A stretch of 64,000 nt of DNA. Source: Alcanivorax jadensis T9 (GTDB lineage: Bacteria; Pseudomonadota; Gammaproteobacteria; Pseudomonadales; Alcanivoracaceae). Of this stretch, positions 1 through 8,005 are shown one piece after another; the stretch's first letter is position 1; every line of letters starts with the position of its first letter. The stretch covers positions 1 through 64,000 of the forward strand of contig NZ_ARXU01000004.1 in NCBI RefSeq assembly GCF_000756655.1, written 5' to 3'. Below the pieces are notes generated by a model that had not been told where the DNA came from, searched no databases, and saw only the letters and a program-made list of their open reading frames with translations. Position numbers and translations under genes: made by a program.

Positions 1-963
1 GGCCAGCTTCTGGCTGAGTCCCTGTGCCGACTGCGGTTGAGCATTGCCCGGTGGGGCCGAGCCTTCCGGCACGAACTCCTCCACGACCTGTAACCCTTCC
101 TCCTCCGAGTACTCGAACTGAGTGTTGAGCAGGCCGGCATGGGCCACCTTGTCCAGCTCTGCTTGGTTGATGCCTTGGTTTTCCCTGGCCTTGGCCGTTT
201 CTCTAGCGTAGCTGACGGCGTCCTCCATGGATTGCTCAGCGCGCAGTGTCAGATCCACGTAGTAGATTGGTGCCCGGTGGCTCTGGGTAGTGCTCTTCCC
301 GCGCAGTTTCAATTCCAGGGGCAGGGTGGCTAGGTTGCCGCCAGAGATGGCATGGAAGTAACGCAACCTGGCTGTAAGGGTGCGGATGCTGTTGTAGCCG
401 GTGGTCCGAAACACGAAGCAGCCCAGTTCATCCTCTTCCCCGATCCGCACGTACAGCCGCCCGTAGGGTTTGCACAGATCGTGGGCGCCGAATTCGCATA
501 GGTCGGGTGACGGGCAGGGTAACTGCTCTAGGCCCTGGTCGGTGCGGCGTCGACAGCTCTCACCGTCGCCACTGCACAGCGGGCGGCCACTCTTGCGCTC
601 GAAGAAGGTGTACTCCGCCCGCAGATTCAGGTCCGGATCATTGAAGGGCAGGGTGACGGGAATGTTAAGGTCCGGATCATTGAAAGGCAGGGTGACGGGA
701 ATGCTGCGCAGCTTCTTGCCTTGTACTTCCTGACGTAGAGCCTCATCCAGCGGGTGCGGTAGCCAGCGTAGTTTCTTGCCCTGACCCTCCTGGCGCAGAG
801 CCTCATCCAGTGGGTGCGGTAGCCAGCCCTCCCGGGTCTGGATCTGGGTAGTAATGGTGAATTGGTCGTCTTTCTCCGGCAGACGCTTGCCGTTCTTTTC
901 TACCATGCGGCCAATACTGATACGGCCAATCACGGGGGGCGTAATGGCGAGTCCTTTGATCAT
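1..963 (-). CDS. Gp3-like recombination directionality factor / ICE 'hydrolase or metal-binding' protein, 3' end off window
   Basis: An open frame of 321 codons runs from the ATG at 963 to the left edge without a stop, so the C-terminus is missing. The N-terminus (MIKGLAITPP) and a middle with cysteine pairs (about residues 131-160, SGDGESC, PCPSPDLC, DLCKPYG) followed by RTTGYNSIRTL match a conserved ICE and prophage family. That family is usually annotated as a hydrolase or metal-binding protein and is related to phage Gp3-like recombination directionality factors. The expected role is to help the integrase excise the element; this is inferred from the family. Residues 47-86 and 88-113 are two in-frame tandem duplications that I do not recall in relatives. 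It is the last visible gene of a leftward series after yqaJ, from which it is separated by a hairpin. Confidence 0.72.
   Translation of the reverse strand, partial: MIKGLAITPPVIGRISIGRMVEKNGKRLPEKDDQFTITTQIQTREGWLPHPLDEALRQEGQGKKLRWLPHPLDEALRQEVQGKKLRSIPVTLPFNDPDLNIPVTLPFNDPDLNLRAEYTFFERKSGRPLCSGDGESCRRRTDQGLEQLPCPSPDLCEFGAHDLCKPYGRLYVRIGEEDELGCFVFRTTGYNSIRTLTARLRYFHAISGGNLATLPLELKLRGKSTTQSHRAPIYYVDLTLRAEQSMEDAVSYARETAKARENQGINQAELDKVAHAGLLNTQFEYSEEEGLQVVEEFVPEGSAPPGNAQPQSAQGLSQKLA
625..702 (-). repeat. Tandem 39-bp in-frame duplication inside the RDF-like gene
   Basis: Units 625-663 and 664-702 differ at about three positions. Each encodes IPVTLPFNDPDLN, at residues 88-100 and 101-113. The lower divergence suggests it arose later than the neighbouring 60-bp duplication. 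Confidence 0.93.
706..825 (-). repeat. Tandem 60-bp in-frame duplication inside the RDF-like gene
   Basis: Units 706-765 and 766-825 differ at about nine positions. Each encodes 20 residues beginning WLPHPLDEALRQE, giving two consecutive copies at residues 47-66 and 67-86. Confidence 0.93.
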
Positions 964-991
964 GGGAATCTCCTGTTATAAAAAGCACAGC

Positions 992-1010
992 CGCCGGGCT
1001 GGGCCCGGCG
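992..1010 (-). terminator. Intercistronic GC-rich hairpin between yqaJ and the RDF-like gene
   Basis: Perfect 8-bp arms (992-999 and 1003-1010) enclose a 3-nt loop. Read leftward, the stem is followed within a few bases by a short T-run. It could end or attenuate transcription coming from yqaJ. Confidence 0.5.
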
Positions 1011-1057
1011 TTTATGCTGTTAGGCGTGGCGTGTTGAGTGGGGGGATGGTTGAACGA

Positions 1058-2065
1058 TCAGGCGTTGGGCTTGACCAGGAACCGGCGACTGCCGGCCCGA
1101 TGCTTGGGGAATTGCTGCAGTAGCGCGGGCTGAGTCTTGAGCAGGGCGTCAGTATCGAGCACCGTACTGTCCTTGCTGCGTTTCCAGCTCACCTGGCCAT
1201 CCAGGAAGTAAGCCCGAGCGGCGTCCCCCATGCGTTGCTGGATGCGCTGCTTGAGCCTTGCTTCCCGCTCGGCCAGACGGGCCAGTCGCTCCCGGATATC
1301 CAGCATCTCACTGAAATCACCGTTGAGTGCGGTGTCTTCAATGAGATCCAGGGTTTCGCCATCATCACGAGGGTAGAGCGCCCGCAGCGCCTGGTCGGCG
1401 GAGTCGGAGCCATCGGCCTCGGGTGGCGTATCGGTTTCCACCAAGTGCCAGAAAGCCCGCTCCAGCTCGATCAGTTGCTTGATGACGGCTTCATCCCGCT
1501 CGATGCGATGCACCTGCAACTCCTGCCCGCAGATCAGTACCGCCACGTCCGCTGCCTGCTTGCCGGTGACGGCCAGTTGATGCTGAACCTGGCACTGGAT
1601 GTACTCCGGTACGCCATCGGCCCAGAGCCGGGCACCATTAAGGCCAGTGGTTTTGCACTCCAGGATCTGCACCTCTGGATTGCCCACTACCGAGTAATCC
1701 AGATTGGCCAGCATCCAGGACTTGTCCGCATCCGGGTGCTGGAGTACGGCATTCACTCGCCGCACCTTGTTGCCTGTCGCCTTGGCATAGGCCTCGGCCA
1801 CCTTGGGTTCAAGAAGATTGCCCCAGTACAGCGGGGTATGGATGTCGTCCGGATCGGGGGCCGGTAATAGCCCATCCCGACCGGTCTTGATCATCCACAG
1901 CTCCAGGGGCGACTGATACGGGTTGAGCCCCACTGCCGCAGCGGCATCGCTGGCGCCGATACCTTGTTTGCGGACCTTGAGCCATTGTTCCCGGTTCATG
2001 CCCTTGGTGGACACCAGGCGCAGGGCCGGACGGGATGAGGGTTTGATGGCGCGGGGCGTGCTCAT
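1058..2065 (-). CDS. YqaJ-type viral recombinase / lambda-exonuclease-like nuclease
   Basis: This 335-residue protein has the YqaJ signature after a basic N-terminal tail: W..R..GIGASDAAAAVGLNPY (about residues 29-50). A second block, LDYSVVGN...ILECKTT, supplies the D and E-x-K of the PD-(D/E)XK active site of lambda-type 5'-3' exonucleases. Such enzymes resect double-strand ends so that a single-strand annealing protein can recombine them. In ICEs they commonly sit with Bet-like, DUF932 and RadC genes, as here. The ATG overlaps the upstream gene by 4 bp (2062-2065), so the two are translationally coupled. An alternative start at MNREQW (residue 23) would keep the whole domain. Confidence 0.88.
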   Translation of the reverse strand: MSTPRAIKPSSRPALRLVSTKGMNREQWLKVRKQGIGASDAAAAVGLNPYQSPLELWMIKTGRDGLLPAPDPDDIHTPLYWGNLLEPKVAEAYAKATGNKVRRVNAVLQHPDADKSWMLANLDYSVVGNPEVQILECKTTGLNGARLWADGVPEYIQCQVQHQLAVTGKQAADVAVLICGQELQVHRIERDEAVIKQLIELERAFWHLVETDTPPEADGSDSADQALRALYPRDDGETLDLIEDTALNGDFSEMLDIRERLARLAEREARLKQRIQQRMGDAARAYFLDGQVSWKRSKDSTVLDTDALLKTQPALLQQFPKHRAGSRRFLVKPNA

Positions 2066-2562
2066 GAGTGACCTCCTTCCAGTTGGGCCAGCCGCTCGGT
2101 AAAGCGATCATGGAGATTGATCAGCCGATGGGTCTGGGGTGTCTGATCCGACGGGATCTCATGACTACCGCCCTGGCTGAAGAAGGTGACCACCAGATCG
2201 GTGATCATCTGCTGGATGTCAGCTTGGGATGGAAAATTGCCGTCATTATCGAGCAGATAGGTACCGAGCTGTTCGCCCAGAATGGACACCACCTCGTACT
2301 CGAACACCCCAGGAAACCCTTGCGGGCCGTACCAGTAGGGTTGCACCTGTTTCCAGATATCGGGAATGAAGTCACACAGGGTGCGGATCAGCTCGATACA
2401 GCCATTACCCCAGATCTCCAGAAGCCGGGTGCCGCGCTCCTTGTTCAGCATCACCCCTTCATGGAGAAAGGCACCCCAAATGGCGGCCAGATGCGGTGAG
2501 AGGGGTGGCGCAGAGAGTCTTGATTCCCGGGTTACAGGACTATCGTGATTGCGTTCTGTCAT
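2062..2562 (-). CDS. Conserved ICE hypothetical protein, 166 aa
   Basis: I do not recognise a named domain. The ATG at 2562 (MTERNHDSPV) is preferred over an upstream start because it lies just after a hairpin and opens a non-repetitive protein. The sequence looks globular and alpha-helical, with an aromatic-rich middle (WKQVQPYWYGPQGFPGVFEYEV) and an acidic region containing LLDNDGNFPSQADIQQM. It has no signal peptide or membrane segment. It overlaps yqaJ by 4 bp, so it probably works in the same DNA-processing pathway. Genes of this size and position occur beside yqaJ and DUF932 in related ICEs, but no biochemical role is known to me. Confidence 0.68.
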   Translation of the reverse strand: MTERNHDSPVTRESRLSAPPLSPHLAAIWGAFLHEGVMLNKERGTRLLEIWGNGCIELIRTLCDFIPDIWKQVQPYWYGPQGFPGVFEYEVVSILGEQLGTYLLDNDGNFPSQADIQQMITDLVVTFFSQGGSHEIPSDQTPQTHRLINLHDRFTERLAQLEGGHS

Positions 2563-2582
2563 GGTCAGGCTCCAAACAATAA

Positions 2583-2615
2583 AAAGCCCAACCGGCACAG
2601 AGCGGGTCGGGCTTT
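2583..2615 (-). terminator. Hairpin between the DUF932 gene and the 166-aa gene
   Basis: Arms starting AAAGCCC and ending GGGCTTT pair across 33 bp with one wobble and one mismatch. Leftward transcription gives a stem followed by a T-rich stretch, so it is a possible terminator or attenuator inside the gene series. Confidence 0.5.
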
Positions 2616-2646
2616 AGTCGAGGGAAAAGAGTGAGTCGGGAATCAG

Positions 2647-3615
2647 TCAGGCCACCAGTTCCAGGGTCTGGCTCAGGGCCCGCTGCTTGATCTGGGCACC
2701 CTTGCCGAACCAGGCGGAATCCAGCCGGTTGTCGGTGCTGCGGGCGCGTCGTTCGTGGTCCACGAACTCGGTGACTGCATTGAGCAGTCCGTAGGCCGTG
2801 TTCTTGGCAGACGGTAGCTCTGCACCGCGACCGGCGCCCTCATACAACGCCATGGCCTTCTTCATGGCCTGTTCGTTGGGCTTCACCAGCATGTCACCAG
2901 AGGCGTAGTTCACATCGGTGAAGACCGAGCGCATGACTTTCTCGGCGGTCTTGCGGGTGATGCGCCGCTCGCTGAGGGCCTTCAGGCGATACATGAAGTC
3001 ATCCCAGGCGGAGACGGAGATACCCAGCTGTTTCTTGACGGCCTGGGCATCGAAGGTGGTGTTGTGGCGGACCTTCACCGCTTGGCCGGCGCCATTGAGA
3101 GCTACCGCCAATGTGTTATTGCACACCACCCGGATGCTGGTGAACTGGGCAGTGGTAGCCAGAGTGCCGTCACAGGCGGTGGCCAGCAGCACATAGCCGT
3201 TGGTCTGGTCATTACCTGCCAAGGAGCCTGTTTGCCCGGTGCGGGCAAGGGCCCACAGCTTGCGGCCTCCTTTAAGGACGCCAGCGGTTTCCAGCTCAAA
3301 GCCAGAACGCTCGGTGAGATCCCGATAAAACTCCAGGATCTGCCGTGGCTGAACCACCTTGAAGCGGTTGCTCACTACGGACAGAGGTGCCTGATTGTCT
3401 GAGCGGAACAGAACCTTCTGATCCGGGAAGGATGAGATCTGCCCGAGAGTCCCGGCCTCGCTACTAATGAAGCGGACAGGAGTCTCACGGATCTCCCAGT
3501 CCATGCCGGCTTCGCGCATCCAGACATTGAGGGGTTGTTGGGTGGCGAGCTGGTTACCCAACCCGTGCCAGGGGGTGCGGCCTGCATAGGCCATGCTTTC
3601 GACAAGATGTGCCAT
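2647..3615 (-). CDS. DUF932 (TIGR03299-like) phage/plasmid protein
   Basis: The ATG at 3615 gives a 322-residue protein starting MAHLVESMAY. The N-terminus (AGRTPWHGLGNQL), the middle (SNRFKVVQPRQILEFYRDL) and R-VVCNNTLAVAL are hallmarks of the DUF932 family, found in phages, plasmids and ICEs near recombination genes. The biochemical role is not established, though a link to single-strand annealing or recombination is often proposed. I ignored the upstream in-frame extension (to 3789) because it runs through the intergenic hairpin and radC. Neighbours are radC upstream and the yqaJ pair downstream, each separated by a hairpin. Confidence 0.85.
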   Translation of the reverse strand: MAHLVESMAYAGRTPWHGLGNQLATQQPLNVWMREAGMDWEIRETPVRFISSEAGTLGQISSFPDQKVLFRSDNQAPLSVVSNRFKVVQPRQILEFYRDLTERSGFELETAGVLKGGRKLWALARTGQTGSLAGNDQTNGYVLLATACDGTLATTAQFTSIRVVCNNTLAVALNGAGQAVKVRHNTTFDAQAVKKQLGISVSAWDDFMYRLKALSERRITRKTAEKVMRSVFTDVNYASGDMLVKPNEQAMKKAMALYEGAGRGAELPSAKNTAYGLLNAVTEFVDHERRARSTDNRLDSAWFGKGAQIKQRALSQTLELVA

Positions 3616-3640
3616 GGTAAATCTCCAGAAATAGCAATGA

Positions 3641-3653
3641 GCCCGAAACGGGC
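3641..3653 (-). terminator. Small hairpin between radC and the DUF932 gene
   Basis: GCCCG (3641-3645) and CGGGC (3649-3653) form a short stem in the gap. It is weak as a terminator. It is listed because every gap in this gene series holds a similar structure. Confidence 0.35.
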
Positions 3654-3715
3654 GGCTTAACGAATGAGAAGAGGGGGTTGAGTCAGGGGTAGAGCAAAAG
3701 CAGAAGAGGAAAAGC

Positions 3716-4210
3716 TCAGAGCCAGCCACGCTCGGCCAGGCTGACCCACTCGGAACGGGACACGACGAAGTGATCCAGGACCCGCACATCGATCAGGGCC
3801 AGAGCGTCCTTGAGCCGAGTAGTGATGGTGCGATCAGCCTGGGAGGGCTCACAGCACCCGGAGGGATGGTTGTGGGCGAAGATCACGGCAGCGGCATTGC
3901 AGGCCAGAGCCTGCTGTACCACCACACGGGGATACACCGCCGCGCCGTCAATGGTGCCGCTGAACAAGGGCTCGAAACTGAGCACCTTGTGCTTGCTGTT
4001 GAGGAAGATAGCGGCGAAGACTTCGTTCTTCTCCTGGGCCAGGGCCATCTGCAGGAACTGGGCAACATCGGTAGGCGCAGTGAGCGCCTCCCGACCGGTC
4101 AGCTCATTCAGCAGGATGGTGGCAGCGGTACTGACAATCTCCTCGGATTTAACGCAGCCCTGTACGTGGTACAGGCCCTGCTCGTTCTTTACGAAAGTGG
4201 GAATATCCAT
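3716..4210 (-). CDS. radC: RadC-family JAB/MPN domain protein
   Basis: The ATG at 4210 ([10 protein letters not shown]) gives 164 residues covering the JAB/MPN domain only, without the helix-hairpin-helix part of chromosomal RadC; this is typical of the short RadC copies on ICEs and plasmids. The metal-binding motif is present as FAHNHPSG followed by a downstream SQAD aspartate. Family members are called DNA-repair proteins, but a repair role has not been demonstrated convincingly. A strong terminator precedes the gene (4235-4253), so it probably has its own promoter. Its first codons and upstream region are duplicated in decayed form near 4805-4950. Confidence 0.85.
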   Translation of the reverse strand: MDIPTFVKNEQGLYHVQGCVKSEEIVSTAATILLNELTGREALTAPTDVAQFLQMALAQEKNEVFAAIFLNSKHKVLSFEPLFSGTIDGAAVYPRVVVQQALACNAAAVIFAHNHPSGCCEPSQADRTITTRLKDALALIDVRVLDHFVVSRSEWVSLAERGWL

Positions 4211-4234
4211 AAAAACTCCAAAGCGGCATAAAAA

Positions 4235-4253
4235 AGCCCGCACAAGGCGGGCT
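4235..4253 (-). terminator. Rho-independent terminator upstream of radC
   Basis: Arms AGCCCGC (4235-4241) and GCGGGCT (4247-4253) enclose a 5-nt loop. On the minus strand they are followed by a run of five T. It probably ends transcription of the 110-aa gene at 4291-4623. Confidence 0.75.
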
Positions 4254-4290
4254 CTGGTATGCAGTGAAAGGGGGAAATGCGAAATACGGG

Positions 4291-4623
4291 TTAATCGGTG
4301 TCGAGTCGAAAGGCGTGGCCGCAATCCAGGCATTGCAGATTGTCGAGAAAGGTTTGGTCTAGCTTGTCACCGAGAGCTGCACCGGCCTCTCCGCCGGCAA
4401 CACCTCCAATCAGACCGCCAATCACGGCTCCGGCGATGTCGCCGAGCAGAGATCCTCCAGGGCCCGCGACATAGCCCAGTGTCATGCCCACACGGGCACC
4501 ACTGGTGGCTGCAGCTACCCCACTAGCGGCACCTGCAGCTGTGCCGACAGAGCCGCACACTCTGCGTCCGTTGTGGAGTGCCGCTATCCGGATAGATTGG
4601 CAGCTGGGACATTGAATGATCAT
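4291..4623 (-). CDS. Small protein with two zinc-ribbon halves around a glycine-zipper segment
   Basis: This is a 110-residue protein of unknown function. It starts at [10 protein letters not shown] (ATG at 4623) with a CxxC pair. A long Gly/Ala-rich hydrophobic stretch follows (about residues 24-88), with repeated G-xxx-G spacing typical of glycine-zipper membrane segments. It ends with a second pair, CLDCGHAF. The two CxxC pairs could make one zinc site closed by folding of the hydrophobic middle, or two half sites; that is inference. It has no signal peptide in front of the first CxxC. It lies upstream of radC, separated by a terminator. Confidence 0.62.
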   Translation of the reverse strand: MIIQCPSCQSIRIAALHNGRRVCGSVGTAAGAASGVAAATSGARVGMTLGYVAGPGGSLLGDIAGAVIGGLIGGVAGGEAGAALGDKLDQTFLDNLQCLDCGHAFRLDTD

Positions 4624-4804
4624 GAAACCTCCATGCGATGGGTCAGGAAGGTCATTCCTTCCTGGCTTCATGGGGGTGATATGTAGGTGAAAAAATCTGG
4701 AATCGAGACGTAGACTAGGTAACAGAAATGAAATTACTAAGTGGGAAGTCAGTTCAGGTGTGTGAATCGCCACCGGTTTGCTAGACACCTTTCAGCCATA
4801 CAAA

Positions 4805-4886
4805 ATGGTGGCCGCCGTACTGATAATCTCCTCAGGATTAACGTAGCCCTGTACGTGGTACAGGCCCAGCTCGCTCGAATATCCAT
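4805..4886 (-). pseudogene. Decayed duplicate of the radC 5' end
   Basis: Read leftward from 4886, this matches the first ~100 bp of radC: the same ATGGATATTC start, the same run encoding LYHVQG, then EEI-STAATIL. About 17 bp after the start are deleted, which shifts the frame, and similarity stops near 4805. It cannot encode a JAB domain. Confidence 0.8.
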
Positions 4887-4952
4887 AGAAACTCCAAAAC
4901 GGCATGAAAAAGCCCGCACAAGGCGGGCTCTGGCATGCAGTGAAAGGGGGGG
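4829..4952. repeat. Duplicated radC leader and terminator block
   Basis: This block resembles 4140-4271: the radC start region, the hairpin AGCCCGC/GCGGGCT (second copy at 4911-4929) and the following TGCAGTGAAAGGGGG. Differences are scattered point changes plus one small deletion. The rest of the gap, 4953-5157, shows no gene or structure I can name. Confidence 0.82.
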
Positions 4953-5157
4953 GGTATAAAATTCATGATCAAAAGCATCGGTTTGCTGTTTTGGGTTGCA
5001 AGTAGAGCAAGTAGTGTTAGTGGGTGTAGATTCAGTATCCTTCAGGGAAAGCTCATTATAGAGCGGTCGAGATTGAACAGGCTGGACGAGACTCCAAATC
5101 ATCATCCCAACTATTGATGAATTTGACTTGAAGCATAGAGAATGGAGGGTGAAGGTG

Positions 5158-6528
5158 TCAGTTGTCTGACCGGTCGCCGAATCGATCAGAACCAGGGATT
5201 ACAACAACTGCAGTAAGGCCTCCTACCTTACTGGACGTGTAATGAACCTGTCCCTGATAACGCTCAACTATTGCGTGGACAATAGCCAGCCCCAATCCAT
5301 GACCGGGTGTTTGCTCGTCCAGCCTCAATCCTCGCTTGCCCAATTGTGAGTGGGCTGTTTCTGATACGCCCGCTCCGTCGTCGCTGATGATAATTTTTAA
5401 CTGCTCTTGATCTTCACTCAGCGTGAGCTCCACCCAGCGGGATGACCATTTGCCTGCGTTATCCAGCAAGTTGCCAAGGATTTCGTTCAGATCATGCTCC
5501 TCGACAGGCCAGCGATGGTTTTCAGGCAGATCCGTTGACAATTCAAAAGATTTATCGGGGTAGAGGCGGCCAAGCATCCACAGCAGATCCCGGGCCTGTT
5601 TGATCGGACATACACTTTGGCCGACCTGTGGACCCGCAAACCGGCTTCGCCGCATTTCGGCCTCAAGCTGAGCATCTATGTCGTCGAGGCGCGCCGCCAT
5701 TTCCCATCTCAGCTTCTCATCGAGCGGGCGACTGGTGTCTTCCAGGATCTGTCTGACAGCCGCTATGGGGGTTTTCACGCTGTGGGAAAGGTTGGCAAGT
5801 GCGTCACGGGAGCGTTCCAGCCGGTCATCCAGTGAATCCAGCAGTCGATTGAGTTGCCGGACGAGGGGCCGGAACTCCTCCGGGCCGTCTGCGTTAATAC
5901 GGGAGAGCTCGCCTGACTGAAGTTTTTTCAGGTTCATCTGAAGGCCCGCTATTGACCGCAGGGCCAGAGTGATTCCCAGCCATATGCTCCCGATCATCAG
6001 AATGACCAGTAAAACCGAGACGACGGCAGTCCAGATATGGAGTTTGGCCTGGCTCCGATGAAGCGCCTCCATATCCTCGGCAACAATGATCACGAAGGGG
6101 TTTCCGTCGACCGTGAAGGCACGGCGATACCCAAGCATTTGGGAAGGCGCAGATGGTACCTCAGCATCCCTGGCTCTCACGGCTCCCTCCTGCCCGGAGG
6201 TGAGCAACGGCCTCAGAATCGGAGTCCAGGTCTCCGGTGAGATGGACTGCCCAGACGGAGAAGCGATGGCGATGGCGAAGGCGTGGAGGAGCACTTCCTG
6301 AAAATAGTCGCCGGTCTGGAGTGTATCAATCTGGCCACCGGATTGGCGGATCTGGTGTTCCAGAAAAGCTACCTCATCTTTCAAGCGGCGTTCTACTAAG
6401 TCCATGGTCATCCTCTCCAGCAAGGCCCCATGGATGATCCAAGCCAGTGCCATCAGACCAATACCGGCCGGAAGTAGCAGAATCAGGAGCATCCCCCTGA
6501 CTGAGCGAGGTCTAGCGGCTATCGGCAT
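5158..6528 (-). CDS. Membrane sensor histidine kinase (PhoQ/QseC-like), likely metal-responsive
   Basis: The ATG at 6528 (MPIAARPRSV) gives 456 residues and overlaps the response-regulator gene by 17 bp. Layout: TM1 at about 12-34, a periplasmic sensor of about 130 residues, TM2 at about 165-190, then HAMP. The H-box is NLSHSVKTP with His249, the N-box GNLLDNAGK (352-360), the G1 box DDGAGV (383-388) and the G2 box GHGLGLA (409-415). It should autophosphorylate and pass the phosphate to the adjacent regulator. The copper genes start divergently 200 bp beyond that regulator, so copper or silver is the likely signal. The sensor domain shows no clear Met/His metal cluster, so the signal remains inference. 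Confidence 0.85.
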   Translation of the reverse strand: MPIAARPRSVRGMLLILLLPAGIGLMALAWIIHGALLERMTMDLVERRLKDEVAFLEHQIRQSGGQIDTLQTGDYFQEVLLHAFAIAIASPSGQSISPETWTPILRPLLTSGQEGAVRARDAEVPSAPSQMLGYRRAFTVDGNPFVIIVAEDMEALHRSQAKLHIWTAVVSVLLVILMIGSIWLGITLALRSIAGLQMNLKKLQSGELSRINADGPEEFRPLVRQLNRLLDSLDDRLERSRDALANLSHSVKTPIAAVRQILEDTSRPLDEKLRWEMAARLDDIDAQLEAEMRRSRFAGPQVGQSVCPIKQARDLLWMLGRLYPDKSFELSTDLPENHRWPVEEHDLNEILGNLLDNAGKWSSRWVELTLSEDQEQLKIIISDDGAGVSETAHSQLGKRGLRLDEQTPGHGLGLAIVHAIVERYQGQVHYTSSKVGGLTAVVVIPGSDRFGDRSDN

Positions 6529-7180
6529 CGAACAGGTACCCTTGACCACGTCGGGTCTTGATGGTGTCCGGTCCCACCAGCTTCCTGAGCCGCCGCACAT
6601 ACGCTTCGATCACGTTCTCGCTGGGTATGTCGTCGATGCTGTATAGCTGGTCGAGAAGCTGTTCTTTCGAGAAAACCTGCCCGGGACGACTCATCAGACA
6701 TCGGAGCAAACGGAACTCCGTACCGGTCAGGCTATGTTCGGTCTCGTCACCGGCCCTTAACGTCTGGCGATTTTCGTCCAGCTCGAACCGGCCCGCTGTC
6801 AGGGTATCCATTATTCTGCCTTCGCTTCGCCGGACGATGGCGTGAAGTCGGGCAATCAGCTCTTCGGTCTGGAAAGGCTTCGCGAGGTAATCATCGGCGC
6901 CGGCCTTCAAGCCATTGACCTTGTCCTGCCAGTCTCCCCTGGCGGTCAGGATCAACACCGGGAAACTGACCTTATGCGTCCGCCACTGTTTCAGTACGTC
7001 CAGGCCGTTGCCGTCGGGCAGGCCCAGGTCAAGAATACCGGCGCGGTAACTTTCCTGCTGCCCGAGGTGCCGGGCTTCCCGCGCTGTACGGGCGGTATCC
7101 ACGCTGAAACCGGCCTTTTCCAGTTGGGCGCTTAGCCCATTTGTCAGCAGGTAGTCATCTTCCACCAGAAGTAATCTCAT
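6512..7180 (-). CDS. OmpR/PhoP-family response regulator
   Basis: A 222-residue regulator with a receiver domain (acidic pair D8/D9, phosphorylation site D51 in ILDLGLPDG, T79, K101 in AKPF) and a C-terminal winged helix ending RRGQGYLF. Its length and motifs are standard. It forms an operon with the kinase (17-bp overlap) and is divergent from the cupredoxin-copA-copB genes. By analogy with CopRS, CusRS and PcoRS it should activate those genes. Its closest appearance is PhoP/QseB-like rather than classical CusR, so target assignment rests on position. Confidence 0.88.
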   Translation of the reverse strand: MRLLLVEDDYLLTNGLSAQLEKAGFSVDTARTAREARHLGQQESYRAGILDLGLPDGNGLDVLKQWRTHKVSFPVLILTARGDWQDKVNGLKAGADDYLAKPFQTEELIARLHAIVRRSEGRIMDTLTAGRFELDENRQTLRAGDETEHSLTGTEFRLLRCLMSRPGQVFSKEQLLDQLYSIDDIPSENVIEAYVRRLRKLVGPDTIKTRRGQGYLFDADSR

Positions 7181-7269
7181 TCCTGAACTGCCTTTCTAAA
7201 TTGAGCATCAGAGTCCGTCAGTGTCGCTGCCCAAGCTGAATTGTGCCAGAACAAAAAATAATTCCGATT

Positions 7270-7285
7270 TTCAGCCTGGATTCAG
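7270..7285. promoter_or_regulatory. Candidate direct-repeat operator in the divergent gap
   Basis: TTCAG occurs at 7270-7274 and again at 7281-7285, exactly 11 bp apart, in the 203-bp gap between the regulator and the cupredoxin gene. OmpR-family dimers bind direct repeats with 11-bp spacing, so this is a plausible site, but the repeat is short. Confidence 0.35.
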
Positions 7286-7383
7286 GTTGCTGAGCGATGG
7301 TAGCAACCGCTTCTGGATATTGCTCAAGTTTTGAGTGAGACAACCCGGCCCTCAGGGCCAAAGCTGTTCAAAGGAGAAGATAT

Positions 7384-7917
7384 ATGACCGTATCAAAATT
7401 CCTCGTTGCTGCCGCAACTATCTTATTGTCGGCGACCACCTTTGCCGCTGGAATCCATGGTGGAGGACATGATCACGGCGCTGCGAGTGGTGAGCCCGGC
7501 AAAGCCTCAGAGGCCAGCCGAACCATAACAGTCGAAATGTACGACAATTACTATGAACCGGGATCAATCATCGTAAGCCCCGGGGAAACGGTGCGGTTCG
7601 TGGTGGAGAACAAGGGGAACCTCGTTCACGAGTTCAACATCGGCACACCTGAGATGCATGAGGGGCATCAGGAGGAAATGATGATGATGGTCGAACATGG
7701 CGTCATCCAGGGCGGAAAGCTCAACCACGACATGATGGAAATGGACATGGGGAACGGCCAGTCCATGAAACACGACGACCCTAACAGCGTCCTGCTGGAA
7801 CCGGGCCAGAGGCAGGAAGTTATTTGGAAGTTTTCCGATAACAGCAATATCGAGTTCGCCTGCAACGTGCCGGGTCATTACCAGGCAGGGATGTACGGTG
7901 ACGTCAAGGTCCAGTAA
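7384..7917 (+). CDS. Periplasmic cupredoxin, Met/His-rich
   Basis: A 177-residue secreted protein with a signal peptide ending near AAG (residues 21-23), then a histidine-rich tail (HGGGHDHG). The cupredoxin fold carries a type 1 copper site visible as His82 (VHEF), Cys160, His165 and Met170 (FACNVPGHYQAGM). Between the first ligand and the Cys is an unusual Met/His insertion (residues 91-131, including HQEEMMMMVEHG and HDMMEMDMGNG). It probably binds periplasmic copper and may pass electrons or metal to the multicopper oxidase downstream. An AGGAG-like site precedes the ATG. It is first of three co-directional copper genes. Confidence 0.85.
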   Translation: MTVSKFLVAAATILLSATTFAAGIHGGGHDHGAASGEPGKASEASRTITVEMYDNYYEPGSIIVSPGETVRFVVENKGNLVHEFNIGTPEMHEGHQEEMMMMVEHGVIQGGKLNHDMMEMDMGNGQSMKHDDPNSVLLEPGQRQEVIWKFSDNSNIEFACNVPGHYQAGMYGDVKVQ

Positions 7918-8005
7918 CTGAGTTCACTAATGGGGCGTTGATCCAGTGGGCTTGTAGGTATTTATTTTGAGGGTTCTTAGTGAAGAGCGATTTGGAGCAA
8001 AAAGT

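Noticed and set aside
470-733. Short plus-strand frame with a doubled RSGSLKGRVTGML unit
   Set aside because: The doubling reflects the 39-bp DNA duplication in the minus-strand RDF-like gene; the plus-strand product has no other support.
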